Shown here: piece after piece, positions 36,172-45,697 of the stretch | How the letters are laid out: each line of letters begins with the position of its first letter | How positions within the stretch are numbered: position 1 is the first letter of the stretch | NCBI GenBank assembly: GCA_016709155.1 | Contig: JADJEI010000001.1 | Coordinates: 930,001-994,000 of the forward strand | Length of the DNA stretch: 64,000 nt | Direction: 5' to 3' | DNA from: Ignavibacteriales bacterium | GTDB taxonomy: Bacteria; Bacteroidota; Ignavibacteria; Ignavibacteriales; Ignavibacteriaceae | Notes under the pieces: model-generated | The model's database searches: none | What the model was told of the DNA's origin: nothing | What the model saw: the letters and a program-made list of their open reading frames with translations, nothing else | Position numbers and translations under genes: made by a program

Positions 36172-37240
36172 CAGATATTTAGTAAAACAATTTGTCCAAA
36201 CTATTTTTTTCGGACTGCTTGCTTTCACACTCATATTTGTTGTGATTGATGCAATGGAAAACCTTGATGACTTTATTGATCAAAACGTAACTGCCGATAT
36301 TATATTTCACTATTATTTCGTCTTCAGTCCGGAAATAATTAAGCTCGTTACGCCAATAGCCGTTTTATTTGCTGCGATGTTTACTGCGGGCAAAGCAGCC
36401 AGTACAAGCGAACTGACAGCAATAAAAGCCAGTGGTGTAAGCCTTGTCCGCTTTATGGCACCCTTTCTGATTACATCATTTTTCCTTAGTTGTTTCTCGA
36501 TTTATTTTTCCGGATACGTTGTGCCGATGGCAAATAAAACAAAATTGAGCATCGAAATGACTTATCTTAAAAAAGGACTTGGTTCTTCAAGTGCTAATAT
36601 TTTTTTTCAGGACTCAAGAAATAGAATTGTTTCGATTTCATTTTTCGATAATGCCACAAATACAGCAAACCGCGTAAGCATTCAGGATTTTGACTCACAA
36701 AATTTGAATTCAATGACTGGAAGAATTGATGCGTTAAAATTAGTTTACGATTCTACGGCTCATCTTTGGATGGCGATAAACGGTACTACCAGAAAGTTTA
36801 ATGGTGAAAAACAGACTGCCGATTACTTCAAAAATCTTCAACTGACGGATTTAAATTTTACTCCAAAAGATCTTTCTTCGAAACAGCAGAAGCCTGTCGA
36901 GATGAACCTTGATGAATTAAATTCTCTAATTGATTCACAAAAAAAAGCGGGCAACAACCCGGCATCTACACAAATTGAATATCATTCGAGGATTGCGTTT
37001 TCGATGGCGAGTTTGATTGTCGTCTTGTTTGGACTTCCGCTTTCGGCAAACAGGCGCAAAAGCGGTTTGGCAGCACAGGTAGGGTTAAACATACTGATTA
37101 CTTTTATTTACTTGGTATTTATGAAAGTAAGTCAGGCTTTTGGAAAAAACGGATCGCTTGACCCGGTGTTAACAGCCTGGGTTGCAAATTTAATTTTCTT
37201 TGCAGCAGCGCTGATCAACTTGCCGCGGGTTAAACAATAA
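36158..37240 (+). CDS. lptG: LPS export permease LptG-type (YjgP/YjgQ)
   Basis: A 360-residue partner permease: LDRYLVKQFVQTIFFGLLAFTLIFVVID, STSELTAIKASGVSLVRFM, then VVLFGLPLSANRRKSGLAAQVG and three C-terminal helices. The same family as the preceding gene, whose end it overlaps. Both form the transmembrane part of the Lpt complex. Its stop is immediately adjacent to the corrected stop of the converging outer-membrane-protein gene. Confidence 0.85.
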   Translation: MKILDRYLVKQFVQTIFFGLLAFTLIFVVIDAMENLDDFIDQNVTADIIFHYYFVFSPEIIKLVTPIAVLFAAMFTAGKAASTSELTAIKASGVSLVRFMAPFLITSFFLSCFSIYFSGYVVPMANKTKLSIEMTYLKKGLGSSSANIFFQDSRNRIVSISFFDNATNTANRVSIQDFDSQNLNSMTGRIDALKLVYDSTAHLWMAINGTTRKFNGEKQTADYFKNLQLTDLNFTPKDLSSKQQKPVEMNLDELNSLIDSQKKAGNNPASTQIEYHSRIAFSMASLIVVLFGLPLSANRRKSGLAAQVGLNILITFIYLVFMKVSQAFGKNGSLDPVLTAWVANLIFFAAALINLPRVKQ

Positions 37241-38670
37241 TTAGTTGATTCGCCAGCGCGAGCTAATTGCTACTGAAGTATGACTAACTGCATCAGGCAT
37301 TAGGTAAGATTGAAATTCGTTTGTTGCAAAATTGAATTCAAAATGTCAGTATAAAACCCAAGCCCGAATGTCCAATTCAGTCCGATTAGTGAACTATAAG
37401 TTAATCCCGTTCTGATGTAAGGGATCCAATTGCCGGGTTTCCATTCTGTACCAATTGCAAATCTTGGATTTTTTGTGTTACCCGGTAAATCGTTAAATCC
37501 TTGATTGTAATCAAAAGCTAAAAGTAAGTTACCGGGGATAAAATCTTCATCATTCGAAAAATATTTTGAAACTCCAAACCGCAAGGCAGTGGGTAATCCG
37601 CTCGAATAACCACCAATGGGAACCGCTTCACCAGTTAGTTTTTCTTTAACTGAGTCAATCTGATCTTTATTTGAAATATCGTCTAAAAATATTTCTCCAT
37701 CCGAAACAAACTTTGCGGTGTGATCATTCCAATTCATCGAACCAATATCGGTAACAGCTAAACCGATTGTCCAGTCATTTTCAATTGATGCCGAAAACCC
37801 GAAATCAAATGCAAATCCATTTCCGGCAGGGGTGGGGAAAAGACCAATATTTGAAGAAGCAACTTCCGGTTCGAATTTGTATCTAACACCAAAACTTTTT
37901 GAGAATGCCGAGTATGCAAGGAAATCGGCGCTGCCGGTGATAACATTTTTATCACCTGTAACAATTTCAGTATTAATATTTTCAGTTTGAATATCAAAGA
38001 AACCCTGATAATATTTTAAAGAAACTCCTGCTCCAAATTTTTGAAATACTTCTGTGAATAATCCGGAAATATCTCTTGCATAACTAATAGAATACGAACG
38101 AAGCCACCAGCTTTGCACAAATGCATCGTTGAGGTTAAAAACTTTTTCAGTCGGATTTCCATTTAATGCTAAATCAACCAGGGCTTGCGGAACTTGTAAT
38201 TTCCCACCTGCAAAATCTGTAACAGAAATTCCAAATGATCCAATATCTTTTCCTGCATTGATTGACCCGGAGATTAGGTTAGCTGAAATATTAACGAACA
38301 CTAATCCCCCCTGCTGAAACAGAGAATTTAACCTTTGTTTATCATCTTCATTCAGGACTCTTCCGGAGCCGTTTACTCCGCCGAAAAAGTAGTTTAAATC
38401 GTCAAAGCTCAGAAAATCAGTGCCGCCTCTTAAACTTAGAGAAGGTGCAGGAAGTAGCAGTGAAAAATCAATAGAACCTTCATCACTAAAAATTAAATTT
38501 GCAGGGTTAATTCCAAGTGAATTTACTCCGCGCGAATTTGATGTATAAGTTTTCCCCATCCCTAAACTTCGTGCATCAACCGTTCCTATTGAACCATATT
38601 GAGCATTCGAATTTACAGTTAGAATTAAGATAAAAATAAATAGCAGTAATTTTTTCATGGCTTTTCTCAA
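37241..38670 (-). CDS. DUF5723-like outer-membrane protein, frameshift at the last residues
   Basis: A signal peptide (KKLLLFIFILILTVNSNAQ), then DARSLGMGKTYTSNSRGVNSLGINPANL. This N-terminus is typical of DUF5723/PorV-like Bacteroidota barrels (SLGMG...G..A...NPA). About 440 residues of beta strands follow. The open frame ends at 37300 with FNLT. Restoring one T near 37340 gives EFNFATNEFQSYLMPDAVSHTSVAISSRWRIN, ending at 37241. Probably an outer-membrane barrel. It runs with the lipoprotein gene upstream (4-nt gap), which may be its partner. Confidence 0.65.
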
Positions 38671-38674
38671 TTGA

Positions 38675-40243
38675 TTATGGGGTTACTCTGAAATTTAGAT
38701 TTCCATATATGCGAACGTTCATCCAATCTGTCGGACGAACTGAAACAATCGGCGCATCTGGTTTTTCAGCATCTTTCGTTTGAACACTGAGTGAATAAAT
38801 AGCATACTTAGATTTTGATAACATTTCAATTTGTTCAGCGTCAAGCAAAATTGTTTGAATAGAATTATGCACAGATGCTGTCACCTCGCCATCCAAACCA
38901 ACCTCTGCAGGTTCAATGTAAAAAGAATCTTTGCCGGTGGTAGAATTAATTAGAGTGAATAAATCATTATTATTTTCATCGGCAAGTGTAATTTTCATCC
39001 AGGATGCAAGTGGAATTGCATTATCAATCTCAATATTTAATTCGGCGCTGTTTCCATCTTGCAAAGAGTTTCTGTCATTTTCAGTTAGCTCAACTGAGGA
39101 TGTATCTTCAACCGAAGATTTTTTTAATGTCACATAACTCTTTGTGCTGAAGTTCGTTTTAAAAATAATTGAATCTTCATACGAAACCATACCTTCCTCA
39201 TGGTAAGGATTGATAATATATTCCGCTTCAACAACAATAGTATCGGGCAGGAAGCTAATTAAATCATTTACGTTGCTGTTATCCTGCGTAAACAACTTAT
39301 AGTAAGACCCATTCAAAATAAAAATATCAAATTCAGAACCGCCTGATTCATCTTTTAGCAGAAACTCACTGCCGTCATTTCTCTTCCCGATTATATTGGT
39401 ATTATGCAGCTCTATCGTGTATGGATTAGACAATTGAGTTTTATAATAAGCATAAAAATTAAGAGAAGCTTCTTTCAATACGGTACTGTTGTCATAATTC
39501 ACAATACTATTTGTAATAAATCCAAATGGCTTGCGCTGATCGCCAATAGATTTTGAAGGAATATTTCCTTCCAAAAAATCGAAGTAATAATCAGTGTTAT
39601 AAAAATTTAAGTAAACGAGCGTGGGTTGATTTGAAGTTGCTTTAACTATGATCATCAATTTGTCCCGATCCGAAACCGACTGATAGGCTGGCATTCGATA
39701 TTTATAACCGGATATATTTTTTTCGGATGAATCTACTTCAAATGCCGAAACTATTTGTTTGAACTCTAATTGCTCACCGGTTGGTTTAGTTATACCCGGG
39801 ACTCTAATAGTTACTGTCGCTTTGATTGATGATGGGTTGTTAATAATAGAAGTAAAAGCACCCTCAAGAAATTCTGCCGAATCTATCTTAATGTCCTCCG
39901 GAAAATCAATATAGATTATTGCAGAATCAGTATCGGAAGTTGGCAAAGGATTGTTAAGAGATTTCGAACTCGAGTTAATTTTTACATACTTAGTAACTCC
40001 TGTGCTGCTGTTATAATTTTCTGAAAGAATTAAAAATATATTTTCGTCTGAAGTAGTGTCAACCGTAATTTGTGCTTGTCTCTTAACTATATCCTGCATC
40101 AAAAATGTTTTATTCATTATTGGCACATTAAATCCTGCATCCCACTCGGGTAGGACTATGTCATCAGGAACATTAAAACAATTGATTGATAGAATAGATA
40201 TGAAAATACTTACTGCAATTATTATTTTTTTAAACTTTCCCAT
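38675..40243 (-). CDS. large lipoprotein, hypothetical
   Basis: A 522-residue protein. The signal peptide with lipobox SILSINC (Cys ~22) is followed by beta-rich sequence full of Ser/Thr/Asp (e.g. YNSSTGVTKYVKINSSSKSL; ATVTIRVPGITKPTGEQLEF) that could form several Ig-like or jelly-roll domains. No cysteine after the lipobox. It precedes the DUF5723-like barrel gene in the same unit, a pairing often seen for surface-exposed proteins. Function unknown. Confidence 0.6.
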   Translation of the reverse strand: MGKFKKIIIAVSIFISILSINCFNVPDDIVLPEWDAGFNVPIMNKTFLMQDIVKRQAQITVDTTSDENIFLILSENYNSSTGVTKYVKINSSSKSLNNPLPTSDTDSAIIYIDFPEDIKIDSAEFLEGAFTSIINNPSSIKATVTIRVPGITKPTGEQLEFKQIVSAFEVDSSEKNISGYKYRMPAYQSVSDRDKLMIIVKATSNQPTLVYLNFYNTDYYFDFLEGNIPSKSIGDQRKPFGFITNSIVNYDNSTVLKEASLNFYAYYKTQLSNPYTIELHNTNIIGKRNDGSEFLLKDESGGSEFDIFILNGSYYKLFTQDNSNVNDLISFLPDTIVVEAEYIINPYHEEGMVSYEDSIIFKTNFSTKSYVTLKKSSVEDTSSVELTENDRNSLQDGNSAELNIEIDNAIPLASWMKITLADENNNDLFTLINSTTGKDSFYIEPAEVGLDGEVTASVHNSIQTILLDAEQIEMLSKSKYAIYSLSVQTKDAEKPDAPIVSVRPTDWMNVRIYGNLNFRVTP

Positions 40244-40404
40244 TTTTATCTAAATCCTTTTCATTTTATCACAAATTGCCAATAATTATGCCATTAGCAA
40301 CTAATGCTTTTCAGAATATATGTAAAGAATTATTATAAGAGATGTAACTATTACAGAAGTAAATGTAAGATTTACATCAGTAAAAAATTACCGGAAAGGA
40401 TTAT

Positions 40405-40440
40405 AAAGTGTGAACTGAAAATAAAATCAGTTCACACTTT
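40405..40440 (-). terminator. 14-bp hairpin over the DUF3467 stop codon
   Basis: A perfect inverted repeat, AAAGTGTGAACTGA (40405-40418) with TCAGTTCACACTTT (40427-40440), loop AAATAAAA. On the minus strand the first arm contains the last codons and TGA of the DUF3467 gene. The T run after it is short (TTTATAAT), so this may also be a transcript-stabilising 3' stem. Confidence 0.55.
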
Positions 40441-40751
40441 CATCTTTTTTAAGGGGTACAAAACCAAAGTGCTGATTTTGAGGAGCGTCAATTCTTATCT
40501 CCCCGAAGCGGGCTTCAAATTTATCAATGTTATCTTTTAAGGCTTTCATAAACATTTTTTGCTGTTGGGGTGGTAATGATTCGTGCATGTACTTTTGCTT
40601 TTGGAACGCCGGGAACAATACGGGTAAAATCAATCACAAATTCTGCAGGTGAATGAGTGATAATTGCAAGATTTGAATAAATACCTTCGGCTTCTTTTTC
40701 ACCAAGTTCGATATTTATTTGCTGATTTGGTGGTTGATTTGTATTGCTCAT
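40427..40751 (-). CDS. DUF3467 protein, one frameshift
   Basis: The N-terminal frame (MSNTNQPPNQQINIELGEKEAEGIYSNLAIITHSPAEFVIDFTRI...PKAKVHARIITTP) and the C-terminal frame (QQQKMFMKALKDNIDKFEARFGEIR) join at the CCCC/A run near 40570 into a ~108-residue protein. It matches DUF3467: 'E.aeG.YSNl..i.hs..EFv.DF....P..p.a.v..Ri...P...k.l...L..ni..yE..fG.I'. Small cytoplasmic protein of unknown role, common in Bacteroidota. Confidence 0.8.
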
Positions 40752-40764
40752 AATAACTTTCTAA

Positions 40765-41934
40765 TTATTTATTTCTTATTTCGTCTGCTTTTTTGAAAGC
40801 GTTATTGGCATCATCCTGCATACCAAGTACTGAATAAACTCTGCCTAAAAGTTCCCACATTCCAGCATCATCATTTTGCATTTGAACAACTTTTTCTAAA
40901 TGGGGTAATGCCTGACGATACTTTTCTTTGAACTCATCGCCCATCTTACCTTCGGCTTCGTTCTTTTTATTTATGTCTGTTCCCCACTTAACGTAGGTTA
41001 CGGCTAAGTTGTAAACGGCGTTTTGATATTCAGGATCAATTTGAATTGCTTTTTGAAATTGCTGTTCAGCACCTTCAAAATCATCCTTCCCTAAAAGTAA
41101 AACACCGTAGTTGTAACGGTAATATTTATTTTCAGGATCTTGCTCAACGCCGGTTTTAAATGCATCAATTGCAGTCTCAATTTTATTTGCAGCTATGTAT
41201 GAATTGGATAATACGACCAAAATATCTGTATTTGCCGGGTAAAGATTCTTTCCTTCTTCGAGCAGAGTAATTGTTTTGTTGAAATACTCCTGTGCTTTAA
41301 TGCTGTCCTCGGGATTTTTTGAAACGGTGTACTCGTTTTTCAGATTTAAGCCTTCGGTGTAATAAATTTCGCCAAGGTAACGATAACCATCTTCAGACTT
41401 TTCTAACTCAATTAATTTTTGTAGTGGTTCGATTGCTTCGCTTTCTCTTTGAGCGCTTAAATATACGAATGCAAGATTTTTATAAGTATCGGCTGAATCC
41501 GGCTCGAGTTGAACGGCATATTTAAAATTATAAATTGCCTTGTCCAAAATCATCTTACTGCTATCGGGATCGGCGGTTGCCACACCCTTTTGATATAAAG
41601 CTACACCTTTATTAAAAAGATTTGCCCAAAAATATTTTTTGGAATCGTTTATCTGCGATTCGAATTTCTTACTAATACCGAGTGATTTGTCATAGGAATC
41701 AATCATCTCAGGATACATTTCTTTTTCTCCGTAAACATAGCCCAACAAATGATAGCCTTCATCGCTGGCAGGATTTTTTTGAACTTCTTTCTGTAATGTT
41801 TCTAATGCTTTGTCATAATTTTTTTGCTGGATATATAATTTTGCACTGGTTATCTCAGTTGATGAGCATTGAAAACCAGTAAAAAACAATCCGATTAGAA
41901 TAAGAGCAGCAATGTACAGTTTAGAAATCTTCAT
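40765..41934 (-). CDS. TPR lipoprotein
   Basis: A 389-residue protein with lipobox FFTGFQC (Cys ~23) and about eight TPR units, e.g. KNYDKALETLQKEVQKNPASDEGYHLLGYVYGEKEMY, SADTYKNLAFVYLSAQRESEAIEPL, DAGMWELLGRVYSVLGMQDDANNAFKKA. Probably a lipid-anchored scaffold in the periplasm. The start codon follows a poorly conserved AGAATAA leader. Upstream of DUF3467 by 13 nt in the same direction. Confidence 0.75.
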   Translation of the reverse strand: MKISKLYIAALILIGLFFTGFQCSSTEITSAKLYIQQKNYDKALETLQKEVQKNPASDEGYHLLGYVYGEKEMYPEMIDSYDKSLGISKKFESQINDSKKYFWANLFNKGVALYQKGVATADPDSSKMILDKAIYNFKYAVQLEPDSADTYKNLAFVYLSAQRESEAIEPLQKLIELEKSEDGYRYLGEIYYTEGLNLKNEYTVSKNPEDSIKAQEYFNKTITLLEEGKNLYPANTDILVVLSNSYIAANKIETAIDAFKTGVEQDPENKYYRYNYGVLLLGKDDFEGAEQQFQKAIQIDPEYQNAVYNLAVTYVKWGTDINKKNEAEGKMGDEFKEKYRQALPHLEKVVQMQNDDAGMWELLGRVYSVLGMQDDANNAFKKADEIRNK

Positions 41935-42187
41935 TTATTCTCCATATAATTAAGTATTTATTGGTTTCAAAGTTAGTACTTTACAAAAGTATAATCAAGC
42001 TGAAATTAAATGAAAAAAATAAGCTAATTCTAATGTCAAATTTTGATGGCATATTGAAGCTTCTTTATTGTTTGCAAAGAATACCTATAATTTGTTTAGA
42101 CTCAAAAATGTCAGCTACTTTCCAAATGATAATCTGCGTTTTTTGTATTATTCAAACAAGTTTTAATAAAAATAGGAGAAAATAAAT

Positions 42188-42535
42188 ATGGCAGACAAAA
42201 CAAAGCTATGGTATTTAGAAAATTTTAATATCTTTCAGGGGTTGAAAGAAGTAGACATGATGAAGTTAAATTCTATTTCATCTATGAAAGAAATTAAAAA
42301 AGAAGAACCGATTTATTTTGCTAATGAGCCTTCTAAAGCGATTTACTTTCTAAAGACCGGGAGAGTTAAAATAATTAAATATCTCTCAGACGGCAGCGAA
42401 AAAATTCTTACAATTATAAATCCCGGTGAAATTTTTGGAGAAATGGCTTTTTTAGATGAGGCACAACGAACAGACTTTGCGGTTACAATGGAACCTTCTT
42501 TAATTTGTGCTATAAATAAAGATGACTTTTCTTAA
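42188..42535 (+). CDS. cyclic-nucleotide-binding domain protein lacking a DNA-binding domain
   Basis: 115 residues with the complete beta-roll of the CRP/FNR sensor domain (LENFNIFQGLKEVDMMKL, YFLKTGRVKIIKYLSDGSEKILTIINPGEIFGEMAFLDEAQRTDFAV). It stops at INKDDFS. Removing one T at 42531 extends it by ~25 hydrophobic residues to a stop at ~42610, but still without a helix-turn-helix. RTDFAV replaces the classic R-S/T phosphate-binding loop of CRP. It lies beside an Rrf2 regulator at the edge of the nitrogen-oxide gene island. It may be a remnant of a DNR/FNR-like regulator or a stand-alone sensor. Confidence 0.7.
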   Translation: MADKTKLWYLENFNIFQGLKEVDMMKLNSISSMKEIKKEEPIYFANEPSKAIYFLKTGRVKIIKYLSDGSEKILTIINPGEIFGEMAFLDEAQRTDFAVTMEPSLICAINKDDFS

Positions 42536-42618
42536 TTCCTCATCAAAATTTTCAGTTGAACTAATTTTTTTTTTGTTACTCATTTCAGATACTATAGTCT
42601 TATTATAAACTATTAATA

Positions 42619-43050
42619 TTAAATATTATTAATTTTTTTTAGAGTTTTTTCTTTGAATTTATCAATCGTTTCGGTACTCAGCATTTCATAAGCTTTTGTT
42701 CTTAACTCGCCCCATTTTTCATGAACCGGGCAAGGTTTCTCTGGTGAACATTCCGGAAAACCAAGCACGCAAGAATTGAAACTATCCAATCCATCTATCG
42801 CATCAACAATATCAATCAATTTTATTTTGGATGGATGCTTTGCGAGTTTAAATCCGCCAGCTTTTCCTTTTTTGGATTCAATAATTCCGCTTTCAGTAAG
42901 GCTTTGCAAAATTTTGGAAATAAATTCTTTTGGGATGTTTAATTTTTTTGAAATTTCTTCAGCGGGACAAACACAATCGCTATCGTTAGCAGCCATAAAA
43001 AGAACTGCCTGTAATCCGTACTCACACTTTTTTGAAAAAAATACTGTCAT
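42619..43050 (-). CDS. Rrf2-family transcriptional regulator (NsrR/IscR-like)
   Basis: A 143-residue winged-helix regulator: MTVFFSKKCEYGLQAVLFMA, AEEISKKLNIPKEFISKILQSLTESGIIESKKGKAGGFKLAK (HTH and wing) and CVLGFPECSPEKPCPVHEKW. The three cysteines have the C-x6/7-C-x4/5-C spacing that binds a [2Fe-2S] or [4Fe-4S] cluster in IscR and NsrR. In this setting, directly behind the NO reductase and cupin genes, an NO-sensing role is likely. A perfect palindrome sits 5 nt before its ATG (43055-43078). Confidence 0.82.
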   Translation of the reverse strand: MTVFFSKKCEYGLQAVLFMAANDSDCVCPAEEISKKLNIPKEFISKILQSLTESGIIESKKGKAGGFKLAKHPSKIKLIDIVDAIDGLDSFNSCVLGFPECSPEKPCPVHEKWGELRTKAYEMLSTETIDKFKEKTLKKINNI

Positions 43051-43054
43051 TGCA

Positions 43055-43078
43055 TAATCAGATTAAATAATCTGATTA
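43055..43078. promoter_or_regulatory. palindromic operator upstream of the Rrf2 gene
   Basis: TAATCAGATTA-AA-TAATCTGATTA, a perfect 11-2-11 inverted repeat ending 5 bp before the start codon. The size and symmetry fit an Rrf2/NsrR dimer site (NsrR sites are 11-1-11), so autorepression is the simplest reading. Confidence 0.6.
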
Positions 43079-43122
43079 AAATTAATTAATCAAAATCAAA
43101 ATATCAAATAATACTTTTGGTT

Positions 43123-43437
43123 TTATTTAATCATAGTTAAAAGCATTTTTGATTTTACAGTTGCCTTCAATCCGTGAGGCACATCAGGTGGCATTACAAT
43201 TATTTCCCCAGCTTTAACACTGTAAGGGTTTCCACCAATCTTTATTTCCATTTCACCATCAACCATATAAACAACTCCTTCGTAAGGTGATGTGTGCTCT
43301 GTTAATGATTCATCTTTATCGAACGCAAAAAGTGTAATGTTTCCATTTGGCTTTTTAATTATTTGTTTGCTTACTATCGATCCGTTCTGATAGTTTATTG
43401 CATCAACAAGATGTTCTATATTAATTAATTCACTCAT
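43123..43437 (-). CDS. cupin-domain protein
   Basis: A 104-residue single cupin: SLTEHTSPYEGVVYMVDGEMEI (motif 1, with histidine and glutamate) and GEIIVMPPDVPHGLKAT (motif 2, with histidine). Probably binds a metal. It lies between the NO reductase and Rrf2 genes (11 nt after the former), so it probably belongs to the NO-response unit; such cupins are frequent next to nor genes. Reaction unknown. Confidence 0.75.
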   Translation of the reverse strand: MSELINIEHLVDAINYQNGSIVSKQIIKKPNGNITLFAFDKDESLTEHTSPYEGVVYMVDGEMEIKIGGNPYSVKAGEIIVMPPDVPHGLKATVKSKMLLTMIK

Positions 43438-43448
43438 TATAATTCTGC

Positions 43449-45677
43449 CTATTCTTTATTAGATTTTTCTTTTTTAAACTTTATTGATAACTGAAATACA
43501 AAGTACACAAGAATCACTGCTCCAATAGCGAAAATGGTATCACCAAAAGCTCTAAGCCATCTTAGGGTTTGCATTAAACTTGTTTGTAAAAATTCAGAAC
43601 TTCTTGCGTACCAGTAACCATGTTCAACAGATGCCCAGGTTTGCATCAAACCAACAGGCAACAGACTAAAAATAACCATCGCAAATAATCCAAAATTGAT
43701 TAGCCAGAAAGACCATCTAAGCGGCTTCTCATTCCATTCTATATCGGGTCTAATTCCTCTGAGTGAAAACAACATTAACCCAATACCGAGCATACCATAG
43801 ACTCCGAATAATGCAGCATGTCCATGAAGCGGAGTTGTATTTAATCCCTGCATATAATAAAGTGCAATCGGTGGATTGATCATAAATCCAAATAATCCCG
43901 CTCCAAGCATATTCCAAAATGCAACCGAAACGAAAAAGTTAATTGGCCATTTATATTTTTTTACCCACTCAGTCGCACGAGAAAGTTTAATATTTTCCCA
44001 CGCTTCATATCCAACAAACATTAATGGAACAACTTCAAGTGCGCTAAAGACAGATCCGAGTGAAAGAACTACCATTGGTGTGCCAGAAAAATATAAATGA
44101 TGAAGCGTTCCTATAATTCCACCTGATAAAAATATTGTTGCAGAAAGAACTGTTGCCTGCCCTGCAGTTTTAATCGATACCAATTGAAGTTTTGCAAAAA
44201 GAAAAGCAATAACTACTGTTGCAAATACTTCGAAGAAACCTTCAACCCAAAGATGAACAACCCACCAACGCCAGTATTCAGCAATAGCAAGATTAGTATG
44301 TTTGCCATACATCAAAGCTGCGCCATAAAAAGAAGCAATAGCAATTGTTGAAATTAGAAATAAGGTTAGAATAGGTTTTTGTTCATCGTTTTTCTTAAGT
44401 GCAGGTCTAATGGCGCGCCACATCAAAAATAACCATAGGAATAATCCAATAAGCAATGCTATCTGAAAAAATCTTCCAAGGTCAATATATTCGTAACCGC
44501 TGTGTCCAAAGTAAAACCAAAACTGATCAGGTAACAAGTGCTTTATGCTCAACCATTCACCCGCCATTGATCCGAGTACAACAACTAATAATGCAACGAA
44601 AAGGACATTTACCCCTAACCTTTGACCTTTCGGTTCTTCCCCGCTTACAGCCGGTGCAATATACAAACCCGCAGCAAGCCACGCTGTTGCTATCCAGAAA
44701 ATACCGAGTTGTGTATGCCAGGTTCTTGTAATTACATAAGGAAGAATTTCTGCAAGAGGGATTCCATAAAAAGCTCCGCCTTCAACTCCGTAGTGCGCGG
44801 TGATAACTCCAAGAAATATTTGCAGAAGAAATAATCCAGATACGATCCAAAAATACTTAATAACTGCTTTCTGCGACGGTGTTACAACTGCTCCAAGAAG
44901 CGGATCTTTTAAAGGCATTTTATTGTGCTCAATTTCACCTCTATTTGCAGCATAGTACCAAGCCATTCCACCTATACCAAGTAAAAGTATAATTATACTT
45001 ACTCCGGTCCAGACAATTGTATCCGGCGTTGGGACGTTATTAATTAATTCTTCATGAGGCCAGTTATTTGTGTAGGTAACATTGTCGTTCGGTCTGTTTG
45101 TTGAAGCAGCCCATGCACTCCAGAAAAAGAAGGCATTTAATTTTTTAAGTTTTTCAGGATCGCTTAATGCATTTTTTTGAATTGCGTATTCATCTTTTCC
45201 GTTAGTAAATATTTCGCTGTAATGTTTTATATTTATTTTGATTGCTTCAAACCGCGCATCATTGATCGTAATATTACCAGTGCGCTTATCATAAGTATTA
45301 ATTTTATAAATCTTTTTTAATCCTGCTTTAAGCAACGCTTGTTTTTCCGAGGATAACTTATCGAACTCAATATTGTATTGATGTTTAGCCCAGATATTAA
45401 GTACTATAACCGCCTCGCGATGCAGCCAATCTGCAGTCCAATCAGGTGCAACATAACTGCCGTGTCCCCAAACGGAGCCGGATTCCATTCCACCCATAGC
45501 CTGCCAGATATTTTGTCCATCTTGAATATCTGATTTTGTAAAAACCAACTCACCACTTTCGGTAACAAACTTTTCAGGAATCGGAGGTTTTTGTTGATAA
45601 ATTTTTACTCCCACCCAACTTAAAACAGTAAATGATATTACAATTACCAGTGAAAATGCTATCCAATATTTTTTCAT
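43449..45677 (-). CDS. norZ: quinol-dependent nitric oxide reductase (qNOR)
   Basis: A 742-residue membrane enzyme. The N-terminal extension (GQNIWQAMGGMESGSVWGHGSYVAPDWTADWLHREA) lacks a CXXCH haem-c site, as in qNOR. About 13 TM helices follow, with haem/FeB histidines (TAHYGVEG, TRTWHTQLGIFWIATAW, WWVVHLWVEGFFEVFATVVIAF, GTLHHLYFSG, LHGHAALFGVYGMLG). The WVEGFFEVF segment holds the glutamates near the FeB site. It reduces 2 NO to N2O using quinol at the inner membrane. Flanked by cupin, DUF6448 and Rrf2 genes. Confidence 0.93.
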   Translation of the reverse strand: MKKYWIAFSLVIVISFTVLSWVGVKIYQQKPPIPEKFVTESGELVFTKSDIQDGQNIWQAMGGMESGSVWGHGSYVAPDWTADWLHREAVIVLNIWAKHQYNIEFDKLSSEKQALLKAGLKKIYKINTYDKRTGNITINDARFEAIKINIKHYSEIFTNGKDEYAIQKNALSDPEKLKKLNAFFFWSAWAASTNRPNDNVTYTNNWPHEELINNVPTPDTIVWTGVSIIILLLGIGGMAWYYAANRGEIEHNKMPLKDPLLGAVVTPSQKAVIKYFWIVSGLFLLQIFLGVITAHYGVEGGAFYGIPLAEILPYVITRTWHTQLGIFWIATAWLAAGLYIAPAVSGEEPKGQRLGVNVLFVALLVVVLGSMAGEWLSIKHLLPDQFWFYFGHSGYEYIDLGRFFQIALLIGLFLWLFLMWRAIRPALKKNDEQKPILTLFLISTIAIASFYGAALMYGKHTNLAIAEYWRWWVVHLWVEGFFEVFATVVIAFLFAKLQLVSIKTAGQATVLSATIFLSGGIIGTLHHLYFSGTPMVVLSLGSVFSALEVVPLMFVGYEAWENIKLSRATEWVKKYKWPINFFVSVAFWNMLGAGLFGFMINPPIALYYMQGLNTTPLHGHAALFGVYGMLGIGLMLFSLRGIRPDIEWNEKPLRWSFWLINFGLFAMVIFSLLPVGLMQTWASVEHGYWYARSSEFLQTSLMQTLRWLRAFGDTIFAIGAVILVYFVFQLSIKFKKEKSNKE

Positions 45678-45697
45678 CTAATAACCCTTAAATGTTT

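Noticed and set aside
42619..43050. Calling the Rrf2 regulator NsrR outright.
   Set aside because: The cysteine spacing and neighbours fit, but IscR-type relatives share them; the name would need phylogeny or binding data.
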